Below, piece by piece: positions 33,616 to 45,240 of a stretch of DNA of 64,000 nucleotides (position 1 is the first letter of the stretch; each line of letters begins with the position of its first letter). The stretch is from Chelydra serpentina. Lineage: Eukaryota; Chordata; Testudines; Chelydridae. The position numbers and the translations under genes are program-made. The notes beneath the pieces were generated by a model. The model was not told where the DNA came from and searched no databases. It saw nothing but the letters and a program-made list of their open reading frames with translations. The stretch spans positions 8,742,001 through 8,806,000 of the forward strand of contig JBAIAC010000007.1 in NCBI GenBank assembly GCA_037349315.1, in the 5' to 3' direction.

Positions 33616-35019
33616 TGATTTGTGATCGCCAGTTGAGCATAGAATCCTAAATTTTGTCAGTGCAGCTCTTTCATCTCCAAACTATTCAGAAGATGTAGCC
33701 TTTCCTTCCAGATATAAACCTGCCCACAAGGGACCTAGATGATAGATGACTGAAGTACACTCTGTTGAAGTCTTCTCTTGAAAACCACTTGTTGATCACA
33801 AGTACAAGAGTGGAGACTGTAGCATTGTAGTTACATGAGGATCTTGGGCTGTGGGAGTTGGTGATGTCCCAGCTGCATGAGCTTCACTTCTGCTTATTGT
33901 TTAGTGAGTCAAGATCTGAACATCCAGTAGATAGAGGATATAAAGCACATAAATCTCTTATTGTATCTGCACATAAAGAGCTTGGCACAGAAGGAAAGAA
34001 GCAAATTCAAAATGAACTTTCCAATTAACATGATTAGGTCTGAAGTGTGACAAAAAGAAGAGAAGGAAAAGAATAAAGGAAGGAAGTGAACATTGAGAGT
34101 GAGGAAGTGTAAATTAGGGACAATTTTCCATAACAGGGTACTATTATGTTCAGAGGGGAAAGGGGTTGTAAGGAAACAGTGAAAAATTACTTGTCCAGCA
34201 GTTAAAATGTAGCCCAAAGTCTCATGTCAAAAATTATTGCACTACAGGAGACTGGATAGTTCATAAGAAGAAAAGTAATGGGATACAAAGCCTTTCCCCT
34301 CTACATCATTGGTGTGAACTAGGTGCTGCTCAGTAGCCATTACATTGCTTTCTGAGCTCAAATTCAGGGAAAATTCAATCAAATCCATATCCTTAGATTG
34401 AGTGTGCAGAAAAAGAGGGTACAAGGCTAGACCAGAGGAAGCCACCAGCCTGGTATGCCCCAAATATGCCAAATTCTAACACTTATTTATGAAAAACTAT
34501 TCAACCAAGAGGTCAAGGAATAGAAAAATTAGCAAGGGGATTAAAATCACTCCCTAACTACTGCTATAGACATTTCTGCACTGAAGTATCTTCTCCCACC
34601 TCTTCTCAGATGACATTCAGCAGGAAAAAAAATCTTGCGCATTGGTGGTGGAAAATATATTCTGATACGGACAATCTAGGACAAAGAATTTCTACAAACC
34701 TTCAACACAGTGGCAAAGGAGGCAAAGAGAGCTTTCCTCTCCTCTACTATCAAGGCTACAAAATCCCCCCACACAGAACATTTCTGGACAGTAAATTGCT
34801 TTCAAAATCCAGACTGCCTCCATTCAACCACAAAACAACATATTTCACCTGCATGTAGCCTGGCTTCTTTGACCACCAAGACCAAGACGCTGAGAACGTG
34901 ACTAGAAACATAACATACTTTTATTTGAAAGAAAATTTTCCAATAAATCTTGTCTGACCATTGAATACATTAAAAGTAAAAGGCCATTTGTAATCTAGCT
35001 AATCTTTTCTCTTTCCTTG
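33616..35019. other. Unassigned DNA
   Basis: About 1.4 kb without a recognised gene or repeat. Confidence 0.4.
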
Positions 35020-35027
35020 CCCATTAT

Positions 35028-35534
35028 CAGTAGCGTAGCCAGTGGGGGAGGAGGGGGAGCGGCCGCTCCTCCTGTGAGAAGAAGCGGCGCCATAAGGCGC
35101 CGCCCGAGCCCCGCTGCCGGAGCTGGGCTGGGGGGAGGGCGCTTTAAAAGGCCCACGGCTCCCTGCAGCGGCAGATGCCGCAGGCCTTTAAAAGCGCCTC
35201 CCCCGCCCCGCCCAGCCCCGCTGCCAGCAGTGGGGGGCACTTTAAAAGGCCCGCGGCTCCTGCCGCTGCGGGAAGCCGTGGGCCTTTTAAAGCGGCCCCC
35301 CCTAGCCCTGCTGCCGGAGCCGGGCTTGGGGGGGGCGCTTTAAAAGGCCCGCAGCTCCTGCCGCTGCTGCCACTGCGGGAAGCCACGGGCCTTTTAAAGC
35401 ACCCCCCCCAGCCCCACTGCAGCCGTGGGGAGCCCCAGGCCCTTTAAAGCACCGCTGGGTGAGTACAGGGGGAGCGGGGAAGCCCCTTTTTATAGCGCCG
35501 CTCCCTCTGTGCTGTAAACCTGGCTACGCCACTG
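35028..35534. mobile_element. hAT-type non-autonomous element with GC-rich palindromic array
   Basis: The ends are 15-bp inverted repeats, CAGTAGCGTAGCCAG at the left and CAGTGGCGTAGCCAG read inward from the right. Flanking octamers are cccattat (35020-35027) and ccaattat (35535-35542), 7 of 8 identical. This 8-bp duplication and the CAGTGGCGTA-type end fit hAT. The interior repeats a palindromic GC-rich unit: 'ctttaaaaggc' at about 35142, 35240 and 35339 alternates with 'ggccttttaaag'-type text at about 35183, 35281, 35388 and 35438, a spacing near 98 bp. It has no transposase. Ala/Pro-rich frames in several phases are compositional. Confidence 0.8.
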
Positions 35535-35542
35535 CCAATTAT

Positions 35543-38389
35543 ATAACATGTTTAGAATGGTCTTGGTTAATGAATGTCAAAAGGAGATTCAGCTACTATA
35601 CCGAAGTAATCACATTTCACTGAACTTTCTCAGATTTTAAGAGACTATAACAACCTTTCAATGTATGATTTTTTTTTAAAGAAATCATTCCCCTTCCTGG
35701 TACTGCTGAACAAACAGACTATCGCTAATGCTAGAATCTGTGCTCTGTAAGGAAGGGCAAACTTCATACAAAATGGACTTGACCGCTAGCTTCTCTTTAA
35801 CCACAGACTTAGCTAATAAAATCATTAAATTATTCAAAGTTAGCATGTGACCAATTAACTCAGCACCGAGAAAGAATTAACCTGATGCATTTAGGAGACT
35901 TAAGCTTTAGACATCTGAGACACCAGATACTTTCACAAGTCCCTACTTTGAGACAGGATGGCGTGTTACTTTTATCAACAAATATTCCTACTGACTTACT
36001 TCAGCTTGAGGCGTAAGTGTCACCGCATGTGGGGAGCTGTCACAGGGTAGATGCTGCAGTAAAATAACCAGTCATGGTGAAACACGCCTCTTGCACTCCA
36101 TGAGCATAATGCAGCAGCAAACCTGATGTGCTACAACGGCTTTTGCGGTGAGTTCACAACTCACCGCAAAAGTTATTTTACTCATTTACCAATGAGGCTT
36201 ATTCAATCCAACTGATGCCCATTAGCAATATCTTATTTTAACATGTTGAAGAAGACGGTAGGCTCAGTGGCTCAGCAGATTGGTAGTTGGCTCAAAGCCC
36301 TGCCCCCACTCCTCCCACCACCTCTAAGCCTAGGTTTGACTACAGCCTTTACAGGTAGACCATTACCATCTGATCACACTGCTCCAGTACCCTTCCTTTC
36401 AAAGAAAGTTATTCACATTAAGACGTTGAATCCCACAGCATTTTAAGTCTCCTGAATGAATAATTTTTGTGTATCCCTTGTTTTTGGGTCTTTGTTCAAC
36501 ACTGTGTCCCTCATTTGGGCCGTGGCAGGCTGAGAGGTCAGTGGACTATGGAAAAGAGTTGGTGATCTCAGTCAATTTTTTGGTGTATATCACATACCAA
36601 GTGTTTTACTTGCAATTCTCCATTGCCATAGAAAACATGCAGACATTCGGAGGGAACTCGCTGCAATGTTTGCATGCATTAATGTAGGCTTCTTTATATT
36701 GCTACAATGCAGTATGAATAAAATTTAAGTATTAAAACTTTAACAAGATGTGTTCTATAGGAATTAAATAGATACAAAGTCATGAATCGTTTAAGTGGCC
36801 TAAGTTATTATTAAATTTACACTGTACAACTAAACATATGCCAAAGAGCAATAGATGAAATCTACGGGATAAAAATAGATTTTTGCTGGCTCATGGTTAA
36901 ATTGATGTTATCTTCAGATGGTGCTGCTCAGAAACAAAGCACTGCTATTTTCTGTGTGAGATGTAAATCACATTCACTTCCAGCTCTATACGTTTCCTAA
37001 TAAGTAGTGCCCTTCATCGGCAATTAACTGAGCCCCATTCTTTTTATTCTATCGGGAGTACGTATGTGACACTACTTAAAGTGTTCAATATTTTTACAAT
37101 GCAATTTTAAAGTAGCTCCCAAGTATTAAAGCCACTCAATCCTGCTATTCTAATGCACCCAATATCAAGTATGCACACACAGGAATTCATTGTATGACTA
37201 TCCTAGGAGCACAGCTAGCTAATACACAGGAATATATCCTTCTCCGGCAATTCCTGTTTAACATTTAGTGAAGTTACACACATGCCACAAAAGAAGACTA
37301 TATGCAATTCTCTCACATGACTAATAATTGTACTAAAATGTAGTCAATATAACCGAAAATTAAAAAGGAAGACATTCAATTATACTGGGTGTGCACATTT
37401 CTAGTGATTGTACTGCAACTGTGCAGACAGAACTAAGATAATAATCATCAGAGCTGATTATTGTATTAGGTTGGGGACAATATGTTACATTTCCACTGTC
37501 AAACCAAAACAAACTTATCAATTTGTGTGTGCAGTCCCAGGGTACTTAATGCTTTGTTCATAAATTGTTTCTTTCAATGCTGTGTAAATGCTGCTGAGTG
37601 TAATTTTTCCCGGAAGGAATTAGGTTTGTGGTGATTGTATAAAGCAGCACACTCAGCTCCTCTTGGTGAGTTGTATTTGCCATTCCTTATGAGATTACCC
37701 AGGGACAAAAGAAAATATATGGCAAGGCAGTGATTTATCACAGTTTCCCCCCGAAAGGAGTCCAACAGCACCGCTTAATTTGTGTGTTAGACTTGGGTAA
37801 TTTGGCTAAAAGGAAGAGGTTGATTAAAAACGTGCCATCAGCTGGCTGCACCATGCAGTTTGGTGCCGCTTTTCAACAGAGGGTAAAATAAAGCAGGATT
37901 GTACTGCTACCTCGTTTAAAGTGTTTCAGCGTTCAAAGTCGTTTCCCTGGATCATTTACTTACAATGACAGGGGCTGACCCATCTTTCATTGACTTCAGT
38001 GGGGGTTGGACTGGCTTACATTGAATAGGATTTCACAGGTGGCCATGTTAGACTCACTTTCATAGATTACTAATGTAATTTTAAATTAAGCAATCCCCAT
38101 AGAGTAAGGAAAAACTGATTAAAAATTAAGCTTTTTCACAGAGCTTAAAGTATGGGCTATATACAAATATACACAAATAAGAAAGGAGAATTGAACCAGG
38201 ATTGAAAGAGTAATAAAAATAGAGACATTGTTATAAACACACATATAAACACCTAACTAAAATATATCTCCACACACATATACTCCCGACATGCACTCTC
38301 TACATACAGGCACACACCAGGTCACAGCTTTTTCTTTTTTTTTGCCTTTGTAACACTACAGTTCTGTAGGATGGGAATCATAGCCTTGT
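35543..38389. other. Repeat-poor unassigned DNA
   Basis: This is the longest stretch (2.8 kb) without a recognised transposon. It has no gene-like frame. Blocks at 36600-36900 and 37560-37850 have little simple-sequence character and could include conserved non-coding elements, which cannot be tested here. Confidence 0.4.
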
Positions 38390-38763
38390 GACAAAATATT
38401 TACCATCAATGTGCTGACATACCTGTTTCATTACCTGATTTTTCCACATGGAGCCTCTGGAACTCCAGGGCTCCCTACAGCGGCCTGAGCTTCCTGGGCA
38501 GTTCTTACTACTACCCAGCTCTGGCTTCAGCTTCTGGCCTGGCCAGCAACAGGGCCTCCAAGGAAGAGACTGATGCTGCCCCTGAGCCTCGGAGCGGCAC
38601 TACAGGGAATCTGAGACAATTGCTGTCCCGGAGTCATTCAGCCCAGCACCGGGACTTGAAATGTACATTGCAGGCCAGTTCTGCCCTATTAGGGATGGGT
38701 GGTCACCCTGGACATAGTCCACGGACCCCCAGGGGTCTGCAGATCACAGGTTGAAAACCACTA
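38390..38763. mobile_element. Probable hAT-type element end
   Basis: The right side ends 'gggtctgcagatcacaggtt' followed by 'gaaaaccacta', resembling the inverted terminus CAGTGGTTTTCAACCT. The preceding GC-rich text probably belongs to it. The left end was not identified, so its start is approximate. Confidence 0.4.
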
Positions 38764-38880
38764 ACTTAGAGTCATAAAATTTAAGGCAAGATCTTCTAAT
38801 CTGACCTCCTGTATATGACAGGCCACATGCACACTAAACTCTACCACTGGAATTAGATCAAAGCATTACTGCCCTCAGGA
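38764..38880 (-). mobile_element. CR1 LINE 3'-end fragment, diverged
   Basis: The phrases 'gatcttctaatctgacctcc' and 'tgtatatgacaggcca' place it with the CR1 tails at 1.3 kb and 22.7 kb. Confidence 0.55.
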
Positions 38881-39275
38881 GACTATTCAATTGTGTACCA
38901 CAGGCAGATGCCACCAATGCCTAAGCGATAGCAGGGAATTGATTAACTTGATGAAAATTATTGGGTTTGCTATTTAATTATAGTTAGACTGTAAGCCTCT
39001 TGGGGTGGACACTGACTTCTTACATCTACCTACCCTGGTTCTTTGATGGCACCCATTATCTGAGCATTGTATTTGCCTGCATAACACCGCTGTTTTATGG
39101 TGCCACTATGTCTAGAACAATTATTCTTCCAGGATATAGACAAAAAAGGTCAGAGTTTGTTTGGGATGATGGTTCATATATGGATACTTCCCTTGTATAT
39201 AGGCTTTGAAGGATTATTTTTTAATTAGTACATACCAGTAAACATCGATTTCACCATACACACAATCTCTCTCTC

Positions 39276-39318
<43 letters not shown>

Positions 39319-40060
39319 TTCCATCCATTATAACTGAAATTTAAAGATAGGCAAAGTATGAAAAATGCTGCTTGAGAACTTATTAGACTTTGATTTCAGG
39401 GTATTTACTTTCTATGTTTGCCGTGTGATGGTGACAATTTTGTGTTTTAATGGTTATAAAACTACCTTTTTGAATCACAACATCTATTGTCATTAAATAA
39501 TATTTGTCTGGCCCCTCCTGCTGCCAGAGCTCCACACCCAGTTTCCCAACTGTGGAAGTTTAAATCAATAAAAATTAAAAAATGCTTAAAAATAAACATT
39601 GATATTATCCGTCCAAATGATAAAAATATAAAAATTATGCCAAGCCTCCTTATATGTCAGAAACATTGCTCTTTTCCTACCTTGTTCAACTTCTAAACCA
39701 TTAGCAGAGAGATAATCTTTTCTCTCCTGAAAGGCATTTTAGGAATAGCTCAATAGCTTGTAACCACTAAAGTAGCAAGGTTTATCCAGTCTACCACAGG
39801 AGCTCCTGGGAAACCCATCTGTTCCCACAGTACATAAGTTTACTTGATAAATGACCTCTAATTTTTATTATTTCTGTGATTTCAATAAACCTTTGTTACA
39901 AAGGCTGACTTCAGCCAGGGCGCTGAAGATAATATTTAATCTAATAAACTTCAAAACAATATTACAACAGTACGCACCAGTATGCCAAGCCAGCTGCAGG
40001 TTTTAAGAATCTAGGAAGACATCAACCCTAAGTGGCCATGAATATGGCACACCTATCTAC
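38881..40060. other. Unassigned DNA with a CT/CA microsatellite
   Basis: No gene. Text at 38975-39015 ('gactgtaagcctcttgggg') resembles the shared tail of reptilian SINEs. The microsatellite is annotated separately. Confidence 0.4.
39266..39316. repeat. Microsatellite (CT)n followed by (CA)n
   Basis: A short CT run (39266-39280) passes into an 18-unit CA run (39281-39316). Confidence 0.95.
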
Positions 40061-41198
40061 TAGGACTGTGCACAAACAGCTAATATTGTTTTCCTTTTTT
40101 ATTTTTTCAAAATAGCAATTTTTGCATAAGAAATTTGGCTTGCTCTGCAACGTCTTTGCTGAAACAAAATTTTGAATTATATTATTTTGAACTTTTCAAG
40201 CTTTTTACACAGACACAGGCCCCCATACTCATATTCCCTGCAAATCAGGCCGGTTTTTGAACGAAATCCCACATAGTTTTGATAAAACCGAATTAATTTC
40301 ACAAACTCAAAATGAAATGCAACAATCGGAAAGGACCAAGATCTCTGTTTTGGAGTACTTCACATGGCCTGTCTGTGATGGATGCTGTGAAATGCCCCTT
40401 TCTCCCAGACAGTTCCATGTAGAGGATTAAGTTGCTTTTCCCCCCCTCTTTCCTCCCCATTACTTTTCAGTTTGCTAGAGAAACATATTGAACAGAGGCT
40501 CCAGTTGGTCCCTCCCAGACTGACCTTTTCCCTTGTCCCTTTACTTTTTCTTATGGTTTGAGAGAGGGAGAGAGAGAGAGAGAATATGAATTAGCTTCCC
40601 GCCCAGTGGGGTGGAGTGAGAGCCAATTGGGGCTCTGGTAAGAGGCAGCAGTCTCAGTTTAGCTCTAGGAAGAAGGGTGTTTATTCCATATGCCAATGTC
40701 ACTAGCCAAGAAAAAAAGAGAATGACTCAATAGCCTGGTTATTAGGGCATTCACCTTACTTGTGGGAAACCTAAATTCATGGCCCTGCACCAATGACTAT
40801 GTAATTAGTTATGTACAGGGGAATAGCATCAATAGGAGAGAATGACAGAGCCCTAGCCCAGTGGCTAGGGCATGCTTCTGCAGTGTGCACGAACCACCTC
40901 CAAATCTGTTCTTCACATTGGATGGGGGGGAGGGAATGTAACTACCACATCCCAGGTGAGTGCTCTAACCACTGAGCTAATTGTTATAAGGGATGCCTTT
41001 TCCTGATCTTATACCCCCCAAAAATCTGTTTTGGGTCAAATAAAACGTGTTTCATTTGACCCGAAACAATTTTTTCTTCAATTCACCAACATTTTTGCAA
41101 TTTTTGGATCTGGTTTGAGCTGAACCAAAATGGTTTTTTTTAATTTAATTTTTCGGAGCTGCCAGTAAATTAAAAAATCCGTTATTCACCCAGCTCTA
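40061..41198. mobile_element. Composite AT-rich MITE carrying tRNA-like modules, second copy
   Basis: It ends CACCCAGCTCTA at 41198 and begins near 40061 with 'taggactgtgcacaaacagc'; both limits are TA. Inside, tRNA-like modules recur in the same order as at 29.5-30.1 kb: 40729-40785 plus, 40852-40876 plus ('cccagtggctagggcatgc') and 40945-40980 inverted ('tgctctaaccactgagcta'). A GA microsatellite (40562-40581) lies within. The copy is about twice the length of the first, so it may hold further insertions. Confidence 0.45.
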
Positions 41199-42710
41199 GT
41201 TAAGAGCCTAACATACTGTACATATGTTTTCATCCATAAAAAGATGATGCAGCCTCTTAAAATCAAATATTTTTCCTTCACTAATTACAGGAATACTGAG
41301 AGACACAAAGGTAAAATAGATGTGCTCCTCATCATTACTTTGGGCCCTGAAGTGCTGTAGGAAAGGTAAATGTTTCGCTGGATTCCTCTATTAGTAGCCT
41401 CAATTTCAAATGAAAATAATACTATTCTCATAGCAACAACAGTTATGTATAAAATAAATTGGGTCAGAGGAGGCTATTTGTCCTTTGAACTTCTGTATAC
41501 CTTCTGACTAACAGGGTTTTCCAGTGTTTCCTACATTAGAAGAGTAAATAAACCACCTTTTGTAGTTGTTCACAGGCACAAAACCAAGCCACAGAAGAGA
41601 TACGGCACATGCAGTCTTTGGCTATCTTTTCCCTTTCATAACATAGTAAAACAGGGTCATGCACAACAAATATTGCTTTTAAAATCAGTATTAAATATTG
41701 AAAAGACTTTCTGTTTGATGAAGACATTTCCGCTGTATAACCGCAATGTTCACACGACTCCTTGCGCTGAATGTGTGCGCCTATTTAAGTCTGAACTCCA
41801 ACTGAGAATGCACATCGGGATTATTAAGGGGTTCAGAACATCTATGCTCTTCTTTATTATTAAATTGGGGGTGGGAGTGAGGCAGCTAACTGCCATTTGT
41901 GCCTTTGATAATCTCAAAGTTTGTTTACATAACATTTTGAAACTATACAGTTTCTGCGTTGGGATGAAATCTTTTCCATCACACAAAGCCCAAGTAAATG
42001 GACTTTGTGCAAGTGGAGCACTGACAGGAAAGAATCCTACCTCCTAAATCTATTCAGCACACATGCAGCTAGCTATTCAGTAGTTTCCCCTAACACAGGA
42101 TTCCCATTAATGAGGAAACTTATTTTTTAATGACTTCCTTTGTTGTGCACTTACAGACTATTACCGAAGGGTGTTCACTTATGTACTAATTTTAAAAATT
42201 CATGAAGGTGGAGAGAAAAAACACAACTGGACTTTATGGGAAAAACATGCATCTGATTTCCAAGTGGAAAGCAAGTAAGATCCATGCAGAAAGAAACCGA
42301 ACAATTATTTTAAAATGGACCCAAAGTGCTTCTTGTTTATATTTTTAAGTCGTTTCAACATTCTATACTTACTGACATTGACAACCTAATTCTGCCAAAG
42401 CAGCTTATATATCCTTCACAAGAATACAGAGTAATAACCACCAAGTGGAAAGAAAATACATATAGCTGTGAAAAGGGCTTTGGAAGATAGCTGAAAATCT
42501 CTCTTCTAGCAGCATAAGGAAACCCACTGACCCTCATCCTACCCCATTTATACATTCAAGTTTGATAAGATATGATACAATGCCGAAGTCCTCAGTGTCG
42601 CTGTCACATTCTGGGGTGCAATCCAGATCAGTGAGGGGTTGTGTCACCCCTTGCCCTGCAACTCTGGGTGCCTTACAATATTTTGCTGCTGTAACTCCCA
42701 GCCTGGGACA
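41199..42710. other. Unassigned DNA
   Basis: A 124-codon plus-strand frame at 41673-42047 has a stretch with the spacing C-x2-C-x3-F-x5-L-x2-H (from CAECVRLF), but lacks the final His of a C2H2 finger and any neighbouring finger. I regard it as chance. No other gene sign is present. Confidence 0.35.
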
Positions 42711-42718
42711 CTCACAAC

Positions 42719-43040
42719 CATAGGCGCCGACTCCGTGGGTGCTCCAGGGCTGGAGCACCCACGGCGGAAAATTGGTGGGTGCAGAGCACCCACCAGCAGC
42801 TCCCCGCCAACTCCGGGGCCCGCACCTAGCTCCCCGCCAGCCCCGGGACCCACCGCAAACTCACCTCAGCACCGGGAGACGTTGCGGGGCCCCGCCCCCG
42901 ACGCTGGGCGACGTTGCATCGGCGGCGGGGGCCTGCAACGTCACCCAGCGTCGGGGGGGGGGGCCCCGCAGCGTCACCCGGTGTCGGGGGCGGGGCCCGG
43001 CGTCAGCCCCCACCGGCGCCACCGGAAGTCGGCGCCTGTG
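42719..43040. mobile_element. hAT-type MITE with a perfect 8-bp target duplication
   Basis: The octamer ctcacaac lies on both sides (42711-42718, 43041-43048). The ends are 14-bp inverted repeats: CATAGGCGCCGACT at the left and CACAGGCGCCGACT read inward from the right, 13 of 14 identical. The left interior folds on itself (42736-42763, around 'gtgggtgctccagg'). The element is very GC- and CpG-rich against an AT-rich background. Open frames crossing it, up to 223 codons from 42639, are compositional and extend into flanking DNA; they are not genes. Confidence 0.88.
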
Positions 43041-43048
43041 CTCACAAC

Positions 43049-43754
43049 CAGCCCACAAGCATGCAGGTCATACCCTGAGTGTGTATGCTGGGCAGCCCAG
43101 CAACCTGTCTACAGCTCCACAACCCCACTCTGGCTTCTACCAGCCTGGGTTACAACCAGCAGAGTGACCCCAACACACTCCCACAGTCCTGAATTTTCAC
43201 AATTCCACATGCTCTGTAATGTCCATCTCTTTCCTGGACAGTTCAGAGAAATAATACGGGTTGTTTGTTCCTGTAGAGGCACAAAAACATATCACAGCTT
43301 ATTAGCTTAACTGGGGTAAATACAGCCTTCCATTTAAACACAGCACGGAGTTGTTTTCTAGTAAAAATAAAACACCATTATTAACAATAGGACATAGGTT
43401 AAGTGATGCCAAGTGAAAGGAATAAAGTTAGAAAGAGTGACAAACACATCAAAGTGAAAACGCATTTAACAGTCTAAAATGTTACCTACCAAGGCACAGG
43501 CTTTGTTCAAGATGGTTTCTCATCTATTTTCCAGAGACTTCAAACCCCCGCTCCTTGATTGAAGGACCAATCTTTCTCAGCTTGCAAGGCCTGGCCTCTT
43601 GCGTCTGTCTAGTGATGGATGCCAACGATGGCATCTGTCTTTGCTTATACCTTCCAAAGTTCAATTACTTTTTTTCAAGAGGCAGGATAACCTCATGTTG
43701 TACAGAAATGGAGCCTCCATTGTTTTGATTCCACCATGCTTAATTTACATAGGA
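43049..43754. other. Unassigned DNA
   Basis: About 0.7 kb without a recognised gene or repeat, ending at the target duplication of the RTE-like insert. Confidence 0.4.
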
Positions 43755-43766
43755 GACAGGTAAATA

Positions 43767-44040
43767 TTGTGTTCATTATGCGGAGATGGTTTGCCTCTGC
43801 GAACGCAACCAGACGTGCTCCACAATCATTTCTTACACCTTTACCGAATTTTCCCATGTACTTTTCTTTCTCACTCTCCTTTTCACCTACTATTGCATTG
43901 AAGTCCTCTTGGATAATTGTGTAGGTGGATCTTTTCTCCATTACCTTCTCCAGCTCTTTGTATAAATGTTCCATTTCTTCATCTTCCGCTTGCTGCATGG
44001 GAGCATACACCTGAACAATCGGATTAAGAGGGATCTTGAG
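43767..44040 (-). pseudogene. RTE-like AP endonuclease fragment (inverted)
   Basis: The minus-strand frame reads PIVQVYAPMQQAEDEEMEH, then TIIQEDFNAIVGEKE and ARLVAFAEANHLRIMNT. The DFNA-x-VG box and the VQVYAP stretch are endonuclease motifs of RTE-type LINEs; the usual Gly-Asp-Phe-Asn has Glu in place of Gly. The catalytic SDH end and the N-terminal third are absent. Confidence 0.75.
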
Positions 44041-45162
44041 ATGCATGAAAGAAGATAACAAGCTGGTTTCCACTCAGGGTGTTCGACAATTGATCACATC
44101 CACTCAGTTTGGCAGCTCATCGAAAAATTCAAAGTACCATCGTGTATTGCATTTATTGACTACAAAAAGGCATTTGACTCGGTGCAGATTAGCGCTGTAC
44201 TCAACGCACTCAATTAAATTGGTATCGACCCGAGGTACCTGCTGGAAGAAATTTATCGCAATTGCTCGACAGAGATAACATTATTCAATGTCCCCTGCAT
44301 TATTGCTAAACATAGAGGAATCATATAAGGCAACACAATTTCACCGAAGCTGTTTGCAGCAGTACTGGAGTCGCTGTTCAAGAAACTGAACTGAGAAAAA
44401 GGAATCAGAATTGATGGAGAACAGTTAATGCATCTTCTCTTCACTGATGACTGTGTAACACTGGCAAAGGACACAGCAGAACTGAAGAACAAATTGCAGC
44501 AACTTCAAACACTTTAGCATGATATCGGGTTGGAAATGAACATGTCGAAGACTAAGTGGACGCAGAATGGCCATAGTGCAGAAGGAATCATCTCTGTAAA
44601 CGGGAAAGAAATTAAGGAGGTTGACAAATATATTTACCTGGGTCAGCAGCTGAACAGAGACAACTCATTTGAAGGCGAATGCAGTAGGAGGCAAAAGGCG
44701 GGGTGGGCAAGTTTCCACAAAATAAAGACATCTCTAATGGATGATGAACTGCCCTTGAAGAAAAGGAAAGAACTGTTTAACTCCACTGTTCTGCCAGCAA
44801 TGATATATGGAGCAGAAAGCTGGTCAACGACGAAAGCAGAGGAAGAAAAACTCACTGTCACCCAGAGAGCAATGGAAAGGTGAATGTGTAAGATATCGCT
44901 CTGTGATCACATACCGAAAGAGGAGATCAGAAGGTGTACAGAGGTGACTGATGTAGTGCAGGCAACGTACCACGCAAAGCGAAGATGGGCAGGTCATGTA
45001 GTCCGCGGGCAAGAGAATAGATGGACAACCCGCATCAATGACTGGATCCCGAGAGACCACAAGCAACCGCTGGGCAGACCGAAAACGCGCTGGGCTGATC
45101 CCAAGACAAAACTCTTTGGCCAGAAATGGAAGGAACGTGCTTGCAACAAAATAGAATGGTGA
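44041..45162 (+). pseudogene. RTE-like reverse transcriptase fragment with five stop codons
   Basis: One frame holds the whole sequence with no frameshift. From 44062 it reads AGFHSGCSTIDHIHSVWQL, the first catalytic Asp in FIDYKKAFDSVQ, the FADD-type box as LLFTDDCV (44440-44451, Ala to Thr), then EVDKYIYLGQQLN, VLPAMIYGAESWS, RRWAGHVVRG and GRPKTRWAD. In-frame stops stand at 44215, 44326, 44392, 44515 and 44881 (first base). The layout parallels the fragment at 14.1 kb, but the sequences differ enough to be separate subfamilies. It is non-functional and older than the 14.1-kb copy. Confidence 0.85.
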
Positions 45163-45240
45163 GGCGTCGACTTGCATTCGTGGAGGGACGGACAAGGACA
45201 AGCCGGACAAAGGTGACAAAGATGAGGTGACAGGTAAATA

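Larger units (their letters stand above)
43767..45228 (+). mobile_element. RTE-like LINE with inverted 5' part (twin-priming structure)
   Basis: Exact 12-bp direct repeats gacaggtaaata flank the insert (43755-43766 and 45229-45240). The left part (43767 to about 44037) encodes endonuclease on the minus strand, while the right part (about 44040-45228) encodes reverse transcriptase on the plus strand. The endonuclease residues nearest the junction are the more N-terminal ones, as expected if a second target strand primed inside the RNA and copied toward its 5' end. About 300 codons between the two parts are missing. The 3' tail has repeated 'ggtgaca' words and no poly-A, as in RTE elements. Confidence 0.85.

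Noticed and set aside
34995..35447. Ala/Pro/Gly-rich frames on both strands
   Set aside because: They lie inside the GC palindromic array of a hAT-type element and repeat with its period.
41739..41830. C2H2 zinc-finger-like spacing in an open frame
   Set aside because: Only one partial finger; the last His and the linker are missing, and no neighbouring finger exists.
42639..43310. 223-codon plus-strand open frame as a host gene
   Set aside because: Most of it is the GC-rich hAT MITE between exact target duplications; the frame extends into unrelated flanks and has no motif.
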